A stretch of 64,000 nucleotides of DNA, from assembly GCA_021324155.1 (NCBI GenBank), contig JAJPJQ010000051.1, forward strand, positions 62,001 to 126,000, written 5' to 3'. Below the pieces are notes generated by a model. The model searched no databases and was not told the origin of the DNA. It worked only from the letters and a program-made list of their open reading frames with translations. This document shows, piece by piece, positions 8,909-17,562 of this stretch. Made by a program: the position numbers and the translations under genes. How positions within the stretch are numbered: position 1 is the stretch's first letter; every line of letters begins with the position of its first letter. This DNA comes from Pseudomonadota bacterium (lineage in GTDB: Bacteria > Desulfobacterota > Binatia > UBA9968).

Positions 8909-9913
8909 CTATCGTGATAGCGTCTTAGCGCCCAGGGCTTGGTCGAGAAAACCGCTCTTTTCAAGATCGCGCAGGATCGTCTCGTCGACAAGCCGGTCGA
9001 GCTGGAGGTCGGCGATCTTGGGATTGCGCGCTTTCATGAAGCGCTGGATGTTCTTCAGTCCGTCGATCAAGACGAACATGCGCCGGTCGACGCGGCGGAC
9101 ATAATCCTCGTAGCCATCGCTGGCCGCGACCTGATCGGTCATGCCAAGCTTCTTGCTCATGAGCTCTATGACCGACGCCTTGTTCCCGGGGTTGAGGACG
9201 TATCCGTGCGCTTCGAGAAGAGACTTCAGCACATTCCGCACGGTGCCAAACTGCGCTGCGAGATAGTCGGACTTCACGATCAGGCTCGTGCCCACGAGAG
9301 GAATCTTTTCCATATCACCGATGAAATGGTAGCCCGCGCGTTGTAGCCGCCGGCCGAATACGCCGGCGAGCGACGCCGCCTGAATCGTGCCGCTTTCCAG
9401 CGCCTGGCTGATAACACGCTGATCGCCGAACGCGGCGAGGGAAATTTTGTCGCGCTCGGGGTTGAGGCCGACCTGCTCCAACCCGAGCATCGCCGCCATC
9501 CAGCCGGTGCCGCCGATGCTCGTAACGCCGATGCGCTTGCCTTTCAAATCGGCGGCGGTTTTAATCTCCGGCCGCACCACCAGATCCGATTGGATATGGT
9601 TGGCGAAGGCGGCGACCATTTTGAGATCGAGCCCGCCGACGGCCGCGCCGAGCGTGGCGGTGCCGCCGGTGTAGCCGAACTGAACGTCGCCGGTATTGAG
9701 CGTCGCGATCAGCGTCGGCGAGCCGGGAATGAAGATCGCGGCGGCTTCGATGCCATTGCGTGCGAAGAAGCCTTTTTCCTGCGCCGCCCACAGCGTCGTC
9801 GCCACCGAGCTCATCGAGGCATAGCCGATGGTAACTTTGGCGCGCCCCTGGGCGATGGCCGGCGATGGCAGAAGCGCGAGAAGAAAAGCCGCGACGCGCA
9901 GTGTTTTCCGCAT
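8909..9913 (-). CDS. NMT1/SsuA-like ABC transporter substrate-binding protein
   Basis: 334 aa from ATG 9913, which gives the signal peptide MRKTLRVAAFLLALLPSPAIAQ. Lobe sequence KVTIGYASMSSVATTLWAAQEKGFFARNGIEA and ADLKGKRIGVTSIGGTGWMAAM place it with NMT1/THI5-like solute binders (alkanesulfonate, nitrate, pyrimidine precursor type). It lies 10 bp downstream of an amidohydrolase gene on the same strand, so binder and hydrolase are likely co-expressed. No transporter membrane or ATPase genes are adjacent. The ligand is unknown. Confidence 0.9.
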   Translation of the reverse strand: MRKTLRVAAFLLALLPSPAIAQGRAKVTIGYASMSSVATTLWAAQEKGFFARNGIEAAAIFIPGSPTLIATLNTGDVQFGYTGGTATLGAAVGGLDLKMVAAFANHIQSDLVVRPEIKTAADLKGKRIGVTSIGGTGWMAAMLGLEQVGLNPERDKISLAAFGDQRVISQALESGTIQAASLAGVFGRRLQRAGYHFIGDMEKIPLVGTSLIVKSDYLAAQFGTVRNVLKSLLEAHGYVLNPGNKASVIELMSKKLGMTDQVAASDGYEDYVRRVDRRMFVLIDGLKNIQRFMKARNPKIADLQLDRLVDETILRDLEKSGFLDQALGAKTLSR

Positions 9914-9923
9914 CGCGAGGCGC

Positions 9924-11015
9924 CTACAAGCCGAGGCCAAGAAGCTGAATGGCGTTTTCGCCGAGCACTTTTTTCTTATTCTCCGGCGAGATCTTGGCGC
10001 TCCGCGCGACGGGACCCGTCACCTCGCCCGGCTTGGACGAATCCCAGTGCGGCGAGTCGGTGGCGAGCACGAGGCGGTCGCCGCCCAGATATTCAATCGC
10101 CCATTCGAAGAGACTGTCCTCGAACGGCTCGCAGCCGACGTAGACGCTTTCATGGAAGATGTCGCTCGGCCGGCGCTTCTGCCACGGCACGAGATGCGGC
10201 AATTTTTCCCAATGCTCGTCCATGCGCGAGAGCCACCAAGGCATCTGCGACGCCCCGGTCTCCAGGCAGACGATTTTCAGATCGGGATGCTTCTCCATCA
10301 CGCCGCCGCAGAGATACACCATCAGACAGACCATCGATTCGATGGTGCGGCCGACCATGTGCGAAAAGAAAAAATTCTCCGCGAAGCGCTCTTGCCCCAT
10401 CGAGCCGAGCTTGGTGTCGTGGAAAATAATCGGCGTTTTCGTTTTTTCGAGTGCGTCGAAGATCGGGTCGAAATAGGGGTCCCACCATTCTTTGCCGGGT
10501 ATCGGGGTCGCCTTGACGTTGAGCGCCTGACTGCCGAGCGCGCGCGAGCGGTCGAGCTCCTTGACGGCTTCTTTCGGGTCCTGCAATGGGATCACGCCCG
10601 CCCACATGAGCCGCCCCGGCTGCTCGGCGGCGTAGGCGTTCATGTAATCGTTCTGCGCGCGCGCGTACGCGGCGGCGAGCTCGGGATCGTCGACGAACCA
10701 GAGCATGTCGAGGGCGGTCGAATTGGGCGAGAGCACGGCAACGTCGATACCGTCGAGATCCATGTTTCGCACGCGGCCCGCGGATGTGAGATCGTGCGGC
10801 TTCACCCATTCGAGCTTTTCTGCCTTCTGCCGGCCGAGCTCCGCGCCGATGAGGACGCGATTGCCGATGAGCGTTCTCCGCCGCTCGTTATCTTTCGTCG
10901 GCAGGCGGCGCGGGAGAAACTCTCTGTACCGGGGATCGATCGTCTGGCCCCAGTTATCCAGGTCGCCGACTAGATGGCTGTCCAAGTCGATCACCTTCAT
11001 GCCGTCGATCGCCAT
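9924..11015 (-). CDS. Amidohydrolase family protein (TIM barrel, amidohydro-rel type)
   Basis: 363 aa, full length for the amidohydrolase-related group that includes ACMSD-like decarboxylases and hydrolases. Seen: the N-terminal metal motif region VIDLDSHLVGD, where DxDSH replaces the usual HxH as in many members, an internal IIFHDTKLGS with the barrel histidine, LETGASQMPWWLSRMDEHW, and the C-terminal catalytic-Asp region LVLATDSPHWD. It is expected to bind one divalent metal in the cytoplasm and hydrolyse or decarboxylate a small organic acid. A GGGAG site precedes the ATG. It is co-directional with the binding protein at 8909. Confidence 0.9.
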   Translation of the reverse strand: MAIDGMKVIDLDSHLVGDLDNWGQTIDPRYREFLPRRLPTKDNERRRTLIGNRVLIGAELGRQKAEKLEWVKPHDLTSAGRVRNMDLDGIDVAVLSPNSTALDMLWFVDDPELAAAYARAQNDYMNAYAAEQPGRLMWAGVIPLQDPKEAVKELDRSRALGSQALNVKATPIPGKEWWDPYFDPIFDALEKTKTPIIFHDTKLGSMGQERFAENFFFSHMVGRTIESMVCLMVYLCGGVMEKHPDLKIVCLETGASQMPWWLSRMDEHWEKLPHLVPWQKRRPSDIFHESVYVGCEPFEDSLFEWAIEYLGGDRLVLATDSPHWDSSKPGEVTGPVARSAKISPENKKKVLGENAIQLLGLGL

Positions 11016-11088
11016 ACATAGCTCCCTTCCCGGCTTTTCGTATGCGCTTGCGAAGGCTAAAGCAAATGCCGACGCATTACTTATGTAG

Positions 11089-11179
11089 TGGTGCCCGGAG
11101 CCGGACTCGAACCGGCACGGCCCCTTCCGGGGCCTCGGGATTTTAAGTCCCGTGTGTCTACCAATTCCACCATCCGGGC
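11089..11179 (-). tRNA. tRNA-Leu (anticodon UAA), CCA encoded
   Basis: On the minus strand the sequence begins GCCCGGATGGTGGAATTGGT and ends TCCGGGCACCA. The acceptor stem GCCCGGA/TCCGGGC is perfect; the anticodon loop CTTAAAA sits on a CGGGA/TCCCG stem, giving anticodon TAA. There is a long variable arm (GAGGCCCCGGAAGGGGCC) typical of class II tRNAs, and a T-arm GCCGGTTCGAGTCCGGC. The CCA end is genomically encoded. It lies downstream of the hppA terminator on the same strand. Confidence 0.97.
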
Positions 11180-11183
11180 GAGC

Positions 11184-11212
11184 GCTCCAACGCGTATCGC
11201 ACGCGTCGGAGC
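11184..11212. repeat. Inverted repeat just upstream of tRNA-Leu
   Basis: GCTCCAACGCGT and ACGCGTCGGAGC form a 12-bp stem with one mismatch around an ATCGC loop, between the hppA terminator and the tRNA 5' end. It could be a precursor-processing structure, an operator or a second terminator; no T-run follows it. Confidence 0.6.
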
Positions 11213-11229
11213 TAGATTACCTAACGGGA

Positions 11230-11267
11230 ATAAAAATGAAAACCGCGGCCGTGAGCCGGCCGCGGTT
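11230..11267 (-). terminator. Intrinsic terminator of hppA
   Basis: On the minus strand, AACCGCGGCCG-GCTCA-CGGCCGCGGTT is a perfect 11-bp stem with a 5-nt loop, followed by TTTCATTTTTATT. It sits 15 bp past the hppA stop codon. Confidence 0.9.
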
Positions 11268-11282
11268 CGCGGGCGGAAGGTG

Positions 11283-13406
11283 CTACACAAATAAAGGCGC
11301 CAGCACGAGCGTGATGGTGGCGAGCAGCTTGATCAGGACGTGCAGGCTGGGGCCCGCGGTATCCTTAAAAGGGTCGCCGACCGTATCGCCGACGACGGCG
11401 GCTTTGTGGGTCTCGGATCCTTTGCCGCCGTATTTGCCCATTTCGACGAACTTTTTCGCGTTATCCCAGGCGCCGCCGCTGTTGTTGAGAAAAGTCGCCA
11501 TGAGAATACCGGCGATCGTGCCAACCATGAGCAGCGCCGCGACGGCCTCGGCGCCGACGCCAAGGAAGCGGAAGACGATTCCAACCGCGACCGGCATGCC
11601 GATCGCCAGGACGCCCGGCGCGACCATCTCCTTGAGCGCGCCCACCGTGACGATGTCGACGCAGCGGCCGTAGTCCGGCTTGGAAGTGCCTTTGAGGATG
11701 CCCGGGTTCTCCTTGAACTGGCGCCGCACCTCGTTGATGACGTAATAGGCGGCTTTGCCGACGGCGCGGATCGCGAGCGCGGAGAAGAGAAATACGAGCA
11801 TCGCGCCGAGCAGCCCGCCGACGAAGACTTCGGGCTTGGCGATGTTAACCGACTCGAGCTTCATACCGTAGTGCGCGACCTCGTCGAGATAGGCGGAGAA
11901 GAGCAGGAACGCGGCGAGCGCGGCGGAGCCGATCGCGTAGCCTTTGGTGAGCGCCTTGGTCGTATTGCCGACGGCGTCGAGCCGGTCCGTCTTTCTTCTT
12001 ACTTCCTCGGGCTGCTGACTCATCTCGACGATGCCGCCGGCGTTGTCGGTGATCGGGCCGAAGGTATCCATAGCGAGAATGTACGCCGCCGTGCCGAGCA
12101 TACCCATGGTGGCAACCGCCGTGCCGAAAAGCCCCGCGTGCGCCACGCCGCTCATCATCCCTAGATAATACGAGGCCACGATCGCGATCGAGATGACGAT
12201 CACCGGGATCGCCGTGCATTCGAGACCGACAGCGACGCCGGTGATGATGTTGGTCGCGGGACCCGTCTGCGACGCCTCGGCGATCGATTTCACCGGCCGG
12301 TATTTGTACTCGGTGTAATACTGCGTGATGTAGACGAACGCCTGGCTCATCGCGATGCCGATGACCCCGCAGAAGAAAAAGTAAAGCCACGCAGAGGTTG
12401 CCTCGGGGTGCGCCGCCGGATCGACAGTGAGCAGCCAGCGCGTCGAGATGAAAAAGCCGACGATGGCGAGAAAGGTCGTCACGTAATAGCCGCGGTTGAG
12501 CGCGTGCATCGGGTCGCCCTGCTCGTCGGTCTTGACGACCATGACGCCGACGATGGAGGCGATCAACCCGAAGGCGCGCGCGACGAGCGGAAACAAAATC
12601 CCGTTGAGGCCGAAGTAGGGAAACAGACCGACACCCAGGATCATCGCGCCGATATTTTCCGCCGCCGTCGATTCGAAGAGATCGGCTCCGCGGCCGGCGC
12701 AGTCGCCGACATTATCGCCGACGAGGTCGGCGATGACCGCGGGGTTGCGCGGGTCGTCCTCGGGAATACCCGCTTCGACTTTGCCGACGAGGTCGGCGCC
12801 GACGTCTGCCGCCTTGGTGTAGATACCGCCGCCGAGCTGGGCGAACAGAGCGACGAAGGAAGCGCCGAAGCCGTAGCCTACGATCGTGAACGGAATCTTC
12901 TGCGGGTCGTGGCCGAGCGCGTTGAGGAGCGTGTAGAGCCCGCCGACCCCGAGCAGACTCATCGCGACGACAAACAGTCCCGAGACCGCGCCGCCGCGTA
13001 GTGCGATTTGCAGTCCTTCGTTCAGGCTCGAGCGGACCGCTGCGGCGGTGCGGATGTTGGAGCGGATCGACACCCACATGCCGATGTACCCGGCGACGAC
13101 CGAGCAGGCAGCTCCTAGGATGAACGCGAACGTCGTCCAGAACGCCATCTCCAGCGGCGGCACCGGATCCGCAGGGCTCGGCGTGCGGACATAGCCGTAG
13201 AGAATAAAGATGAGCGCCGCCAGCACCACGGCGAGCGTCACGATGGTCTTGTTCTGCCGCGCCAGGAACGCTTCAGCGCCCTCCTTGATGGCGTTCGAGA
13301 TCGCCTGCATCGCCGCCGTGCCGGTGTCTTTGCTCAAGACGTAGCGCGCCAAAAAGACGGCGAACAGGAGTGAGGCAAAGCTAACGAGAATGACGAATGG
13401 GATCAT
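11283..13406 (-). CDS. hppA: Membrane-bound proton-translocating pyrophosphatase
   Basis: 707 aa, usual length, about 16 membrane segments. It hydrolyses pyrophosphate and pumps cations across the inner membrane. Diagnostic motifs are intact: DVGADLVGKVEAGIPEDDPR, the acidic substrate motif DNVGDCAGRGADLFES, and the C-terminal SGGAWDNAKKFVE and GDTVGDPFKDTAGPS. The loop reads GNTTKA; a Lys at this position (Ala in K+-dependent enzymes) is the known mark of K+-independent H+-pumping forms, so I infer H+ transport without K+ activation. tatC lies 21 bp upstream on the same strand, and a strong terminator follows. Confidence 0.97.
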   Translation of the reverse strand: MIPFVILVSFASLLFAVFLARYVLSKDTGTAAMQAISNAIKEGAEAFLARQNKTIVTLAVVLAALIFILYGYVRTPSPADPVPPLEMAFWTTFAFILGAACSVVAGYIGMWVSIRSNIRTAAAVRSSLNEGLQIALRGGAVSGLFVVAMSLLGVGGLYTLLNALGHDPQKIPFTIVGYGFGASFVALFAQLGGGIYTKAADVGADLVGKVEAGIPEDDPRNPAVIADLVGDNVGDCAGRGADLFESTAAENIGAMILGVGLFPYFGLNGILFPLVARAFGLIASIVGVMVVKTDEQGDPMHALNRGYYVTTFLAIVGFFISTRWLLTVDPAAHPEATSAWLYFFFCGVIGIAMSQAFVYITQYYTEYKYRPVKSIAEASQTGPATNIITGVAVGLECTAIPVIVISIAIVASYYLGMMSGVAHAGLFGTAVATMGMLGTAAYILAMDTFGPITDNAGGIVEMSQQPEEVRRKTDRLDAVGNTTKALTKGYAIGSAALAAFLLFSAYLDEVAHYGMKLESVNIAKPEVFVGGLLGAMLVFLFSALAIRAVGKAAYYVINEVRRQFKENPGILKGTSKPDYGRCVDIVTVGALKEMVAPGVLAIGMPVAVGIVFRFLGVGAEAVAALLMVGTIAGILMATFLNNSGGAWDNAKKFVEMGKYGGKGSETHKAAVVGDTVGDPFKDTAGPSLHVLIKLLATITLVLAPLFV

Positions 13407-13427
13407 CGAGTTTCCTTTCCAGTAATG

Positions 13428-14174
13428 TCAAGCATCGGTCGGCTCTTCGCGGTCCTTGCGCCAGACGTAAGCGACGCCGATGCTCAGCAGATACAAAAGC
13501 AGCATCGGCGCGGCGAGCAGCGTCTGGTTGATGACGTCCGGGGTCGGCGTCAAAATCGCCGCGGCGATGAAAATGAGCACGATAGCATAACGAAACGACC
13601 GCCACATCAGACGGTAGTTCAAAATACCCAGCCGGACGAGAAAAAACGTGAAGACCGGCAGCTCGAAGGTGATGCCGAAAGCCAGGATCATCCGGAAAAA
13701 AAAACTGAAATACTCCGCGATGCGGATTTCGGGCGAGACTCCGATCGACTGGTATTGCTCGACGAAATAACCGAACGCGACCGGCAGCACGACCCGATAG
13801 CAGAAATACGCCCCGACTAAAAAGAAAGCCGTCGCGCAGAAGACGAACGGAATGACCAATTTTTTTTCTTCGCCGAGCAGCCCCGGCGCGAGAAAACGCC
13901 AGATCTGGTAAAAAATGACCGGCGAGGCGACGAAGACGCCGCCGACCAACCCCACTTTCATCTCGATGAAAAACGCCTCGGCGACGCCCGTGCCGATGAG
14001 ACTCTGGCCGGGCTGCAAATTCTGCTTCAGCGGCGCGATCATGAATGCGAAGATCCTGTCCGACGCGACATAGCATATAATAAAGCCGACCGCGACGGCT
14101 GCGACCGACTTGATGAGCCGCCAGCGGAGCTCTTCGAGATGCTCCGTGAAGGTCATGTACGGCGTCGCGGCCAT
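13428..14174 (-). CDS. tatC: Twin-arginine translocase subunit TatC
   Basis: 248 aa, six transmembrane segments, the receptor component that recognises twin-arginine signal peptides. The N-terminal signature MTFTEHLEELRWRLIKS contains the conserved HLEELR motif; the GLVGGVFVASPVIFYQIWRFLAPGL region and the PTPDVINQTLLAAPMLLLY segment near the C-terminus are also typical. No tatA/tatB gene adjoins it. The gene is 21 bp upstream of hppA and probably shares its transcript. Confidence 0.96.
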   Translation of the reverse strand: MAATPYMTFTEHLEELRWRLIKSVAAVAVGFIICYVASDRIFAFMIAPLKQNLQPGQSLIGTGVAEAFFIEMKVGLVGGVFVASPVIFYQIWRFLAPGLLGEEKKLVIPFVFCATAFFLVGAYFCYRVVLPVAFGYFVEQYQSIGVSPEIRIAEYFSFFFRMILAFGITFELPVFTFFLVRLGILNYRLMWRSFRYAIVLIFIAAAILTPTPDVINQTLLAAPMLLLYLLSIGVAYVWRKDREEPTDA

Positions 14175-14338
14175 CGCGCAGGAAAAACGGTTCCTCTAAT
14201 ACGACAAAAATTATAGCTCACCACGAAGCGCGCGATCGACGATACGCGTGGAGCCGGCAACGGGGCAAAACTGCGCGCGCTGCGGCGGCTTGACACGCGA
14301 TAACGTAGATAGGCGTTTCGATCGGCTGGCCTAGTTGC

Positions 14339-14378
14339 AAAAAAAGGGGAAGGATTTTGGAATCCCTTCCCCTTTTCG
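14339..14378 (-). terminator. Intrinsic terminator after small lipoprotein gene
   Basis: On the minus strand AAAAGGGGAAGGGATTCC and its near-complement AATCCTTCCCCTTTT form a long stem followed by a T-run. It starts about 30 bp downstream of the lipoprotein stop. Confidence 0.85.
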
Positions 14379-14408
14379 GTTGCCAAACCAATCAGGCGAA
14401 TTGAAGCC

Positions 14409-14660
14409 TTACTTGCTCTTCTTCTCCGCCGACTTGTCAGGAGCCGCTGGTGTTGCCGGAGCCGCCGTCGTCGACGTATCCATCCCGCCTGGGGCCGGAG
14501 CCATCGCGCCCGGCTGTCCCGACGTATCAGGTGCCGGCGGCGCCGCTGGCGCTGGAGCCGGTGGAGGCGGAGGCGGTTCTTCTTTCTTTCCGCATCCGGC
14601 GAAAGCTAGAGTGAAGATAAAGACGCTCACCATTGACCATGAAGCAACTCGTTTTCCCAT
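14409..14660 (-). CDS. Small proline/alanine-rich lipoprotein
   Basis: 83 aa. The signal peptide MGKRVASWSMVSVFIFTLAFAGC has a lipobox (AFAGC). The mature part is low complexity: KKEEPPPPPPAPAPAAPPAPD, a Gly/Met/Ala/Thr stretch and a lysine-rich end (KSAEKKSK). This pattern fits a small lipid-anchored periplasmic peptide, possibly peptidoglycan-interacting through its basic tail, but no family is recognisable. An AGGAGGTGAA site precedes the ATG and a strong terminator follows, supporting an independent unit. PBP1A lies upstream on the same strand. Confidence 0.8.
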   Translation of the reverse strand: MGKRVASWSMVSVFIFTLAFAGCGKKEEPPPPPPAPAPAAPPAPDTSGQPGAMAPAPGGMDTSTTAAPATPAAPDKSAEKKSK

Positions 14661-14750
14661 CCTTGTTCACCTCCTTTCCACAACTCAAGAGCCTGCTTGC
14701 TACGAATTTGTATTACACAAGATCCAAATTCTTGCAAGGGGGTCAGAATT

Positions 14751-16823
14751 TTACCATGACGTCCGACTCGGACGTCCTTCGACAGGCTCCTCCGGGACTA
14801 CCGTAGGTTCGGTTTTCGGCAATGAATCCAATGCGGTAGGCGCCGAATCCTTGACCGGCGCCGGGGCCAGCGCGCGCCCCATGGAGACATAAGGAATTTT
14901 TGCGACCGGCGAACTCTCGAAAAGCGGCAGAGGATAGCGATCGCGGAGATTGACATCCATCCAGTTGATCCCTTCCGGGACGGCGAAATCCTCTTCTTCT
15001 TTGTCTGCGCTCGCCGTTTTCATGAACGAGAGCCATATCGGCAGTGCCGTGCTCGCGCCGGTTTCTTTATCGCCGATCGACCGGTGATCGTCGTAACCGA
15101 CCCAAACGCCCGCCACGAGGCTCGGGTTATAGCCGATGAACCAGTTGTCGCGATAATCGCTCGTCGTTCCCGTTTTTCCTGCGATATTTTTTCCCAGCTT
15201 GGCCGCCGCGCGCGCAGTGCCGCTTTGGACGACGTTTTTGAGCATGTCGGTCATGACATAGGCGATTTCCGGCGAGAGCACCGGTTTGACGCTCGACTCG
15301 CTTTCTTCGAGGATGCTGCCGTCGCGATCGGTAACCTTCAGAATGAAGAGCGGCTCGGCGAGCTTGCCGCCGCCGGCGAAAACACCGAAAGCGCGGACCA
15401 TCTCGAGCAGCGTTACGGAAGGCGAGCCCAGGGCGAGCGAAAGATTTTTTTCGATCGGGGATTCGATGCCGAGTTTGCGCGCCTGCTGGATCGTTCGCTC
15501 GACGCCGACGCGCTGCACCAGACGCACCGAGACGCTATTGAGCGAATGCGCCAATGCCGTGCGCAGCGTCACCGGGCCATGGAATTTATTGTCATAATTC
15601 TGTGGAGCCCAGACTTTTCCACCGGCTAGGCGGAACGAAAGCGGCCCGTCCTGCACGACCGACAATTCCGACAATCCCGCTTCCAGCGCCGCGGAATAGA
15701 TGATGGGCTTGAACGAGCTGCCGGGCTGCCGCTTCGCCTGGAGGGCGCGATTGTACTGGCTCGTCGTGAAGTCATAGCCGCCGACGAGGGCGCGCACCAT
15801 GCCGGTCTCCGGTTCCATTGCGAGCAGCGCGCCTTCGACCTCGCCTTCGCGCGCCGGAGCCTTCGCGCTCGATTTTTTCTTGACGCGCAACCGCACCTCG
15901 TCCAGCCCTTGCCGCACCGCTTTCTGCGCCGCGTCCTGTAGATTGGAATCGAGCGTCGTATAGATGCGCAGCCCGCCCTGCAGCAGCGGACGGAATCCGT
16001 ATTCATCACCTAGAACGCGACGCACGTGCTCGACAAAGTGCGGCGCGATCTGCGAATTGAGCGCCGGAGCGGGGTTCAAGCGGATAGGTGTCTGGAGCGC
16101 GTCCTGATAGACGGCGCGCGTGATGTACCCTTCCGCAAGCATGCGGCCGAGCACGTAGCGCTGGCGCTCGCGCGCGGCGAAAAAGTCGCGGTATGGCGAG
16201 TTGCGGCTCGGGGAGCGCGGCAGGCCCGCGAGCAGCGCCGCCTCGGCGATATTGATATCGCCGACACTCTTGCCGAAGTAGTCGCGACTCGCCGCCTCGA
16301 TGCCGTAATTGCCGTGTCCGAAGTAGACCTGATTCAGATAGAGATAGAGGATCTCATCCTTCGTATGATTTTTTTCCACGCGATAGGCGAGGATCGCCTC
16401 GCGGACTTTTCGCGAGAACGTCCTCTCCGGCGTAAGAAAAAATCCGCGCACGAGCTGCTGCGTGAGCGTGCTCGCGCCCTCATGTACGCCGCGGCGCCTG
16501 AGGTTCTTGAACGACGCGCGCACGATCGCATACACATCGATGCCGCGGTGCACATAGAAGCGCGAGTCTTCCGCTGCGAGCAACGCCTTGACGACGTGCT
16601 TCGGAATGCGTTCGAGCGGTACGACGATGCGGCGCTGCAGGTAGAACTCTCCGATCGGCTTTTCGTGCATGTCGTAAACCGTGCTGACGACTGCGGGCTC
16701 GTACGTGGACGCGAGATCGAGCCGATCGGGCAGGTCGTGGCCGTAATAATAAAGAATACCGCCGACGGCGACCGCGGCGATGATTAGCGCAGCGCCGATA
16801 GTGTACAGAAAAAAACGCATCAT
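14751..16823 (-). CDS. Penicillin-binding protein 1A family (transglycosylase/transpeptidase)
   Basis: Bifunctional class A PBP, about 690 aa from ATG 16823, preferred over the GTG at 16835 because GAGGTG then lies about 9 nt upstream. One N-terminal membrane anchor (FFLYTIGAALIIAAVAVGGILYY). GT51 glycosyltransferase: EDSRFYVHRGID, GASTLTQQLVR, EKNHTKDEILYLYLNQVYFG. Transpeptidase: SSFK (SxxK), SLN (SxN) and KTGTT. It polymerises and crosslinks peptidoglycan in the periplasm. The C-terminal residues around PVEGRPSRTSW are encoded by a dispersed TCGACAGG-type repeat rather than by family sequence. Confidence 0.95.
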   Translation of the reverse strand: MMRFFLYTIGAALIIAAVAVGGILYYYGHDLPDRLDLASTYEPAVVSTVYDMHEKPIGEFYLQRRIVVPLERIPKHVVKALLAAEDSRFYVHRGIDVYAIVRASFKNLRRRGVHEGASTLTQQLVRGFFLTPERTFSRKVREAILAYRVEKNHTKDEILYLYLNQVYFGHGNYGIEAASRDYFGKSVGDINIAEAALLAGLPRSPSRNSPYRDFFAARERQRYVLGRMLAEGYITRAVYQDALQTPIRLNPAPALNSQIAPHFVEHVRRVLGDEYGFRPLLQGGLRIYTTLDSNLQDAAQKAVRQGLDEVRLRVKKKSSAKAPAREGEVEGALLAMEPETGMVRALVGGYDFTTSQYNRALQAKRQPGSSFKPIIYSAALEAGLSELSVVQDGPLSFRLAGGKVWAPQNYDNKFHGPVTLRTALAHSLNSVSVRLVQRVGVERTIQQARKLGIESPIEKNLSLALGSPSVTLLEMVRAFGVFAGGGKLAEPLFILKVTDRDGSILEESESSVKPVLSPEIAYVMTDMLKNVVQSGTARAAAKLGKNIAGKTGTTSDYRDNWFIGYNPSLVAGVWVGYDDHRSIGDKETGASTALPIWLSFMKTASADKEEEDFAVPEGINWMDVNLRDRYPLPLFESSPVAKIPYVSMGRALAPAPVKDSAPTALDSLPKTEPTVVPEEPVEGRPSRTSW
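14776..14797. repeat. Dispersed TCGACAGG-type repeat inside PBP 3' end
   Basis: CCTTCGACAGGCTCCTCCGGGA resembles the widespread CCTTCGACAGGCTCAGGAC intergenic repeat seen again near 36955 and 47280. Here it forms part of the last codons of the PBP gene. Confidence 0.6.
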
Positions 16824-17274
16824 GGCGTAATTCACCTCAGCCGCAACAATCTCGGATCGCCGGATTCTACCAAAAGAATCCGAAAAATATAATTGTTTTC
16901 TGACGTTCGGATTGCACGAAAATGAAGTTCGTCACCGACTTGTCAAGTCGGAAACCCACAAAAGCTGTGCATAACTTGTTGATAACCGCTCGCGTGCACG
17001 TTTCGTAAGGCTGAAAATAGCTTATCGGAACGAATTGCACAAAATCTTCGCAAAGAAAGAATTGTAATTTCAATAACTTGGCAAAATTTCGTGATTATTG
17101 TTACCGAAGTATGAAACGCCGTACAGCGACGTTTGAAGGAACCTTCATCCCCGCCGCGGCGCACAAAAACCGTGTCACTTCGCAGAGTTTTCCTTCGACG
17201 ACAGCACTGCCGAGTCGCGTTGACTCCGTCGCACCCCCGTGATAAAGCCTTTGAAAACTTTGCGGAGGTTTCGT
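16824..17274. other. AT-rich divergent promoter region with palindromes
   Basis: About 450 bp between the PBP (minus) and rpsT (plus), much lower in GC than its surroundings, with no credible protein. It contains a perfect hairpin CGGATTCT-ACCAAA-AGAATCCG at 16861-16882 in the PBP leader, a palindrome CCGACTT-GTC-AAGTCGG at 16935-16951, and one TGTGCATAA matching a DnaA box at about 16966. A possible rpsT promoter is TTGACT (17220) with TAAAGC 17 bp downstream. Confidence 0.6.
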
Positions 17275-17538
17275 TTGGCTATTCATCAATCGGCGATCAA
17301 GCGCCACCGGCAGAGCCTGAAGAAAAGAGCGATCAACAAAGAGGCGCGTGCGAGGCTCCGAACACTGATCAAAAAAGCGCGGCAAGCGTTAGAGAAGAAA
17401 GACACCGAACAGATTTCCGCCGGGCTTCGCGAAGTCAGCAGCGCGCTGGGCAAGGCGGTGAGCAAGGGAATCGTGAAAAAAAATACCGCTTCGCGCTGGC
17501 TCTCGCGTCTTTCCCGCTCCGCCAGCCGCCCCGCGTAA
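17275..17538 (+). CDS. rpsT: 30S ribosomal protein S20
   Basis: 87 aa. The family N-terminus (M)AIHQSAIKRHRQSLKKRAINKEARARLRTLIKKARQAL begins at a TTG codon at 17275, preceded by GCGGAGG 6 nt upstream; the track's 12-residue longer start lacks such support. S20 binds 16S rRNA near the 5' domain during small-subunit assembly. A TTG start is common for this gene in proteobacteria and may limit translation. It is convergent with lptE, with a 24-bp gap. Confidence 0.96.
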   Translation: MAIHQSAIKRHRQSLKKRAINKEARARLRTLIKKARQALEKKDTEQISAGLREVSSALGKAVSKGIVKKNTASRWLSRLSRSASRPA

Positions 17539-17562
17539 TCCACTCCCGCCGCGGCGCGGCGC

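Noticed and set aside
16966-16974. Possible origin of replication from one DnaA box in an AT-rich region
   Set aside because: Only one good box is present and no dnaA, dnaN or gidA lies nearby.
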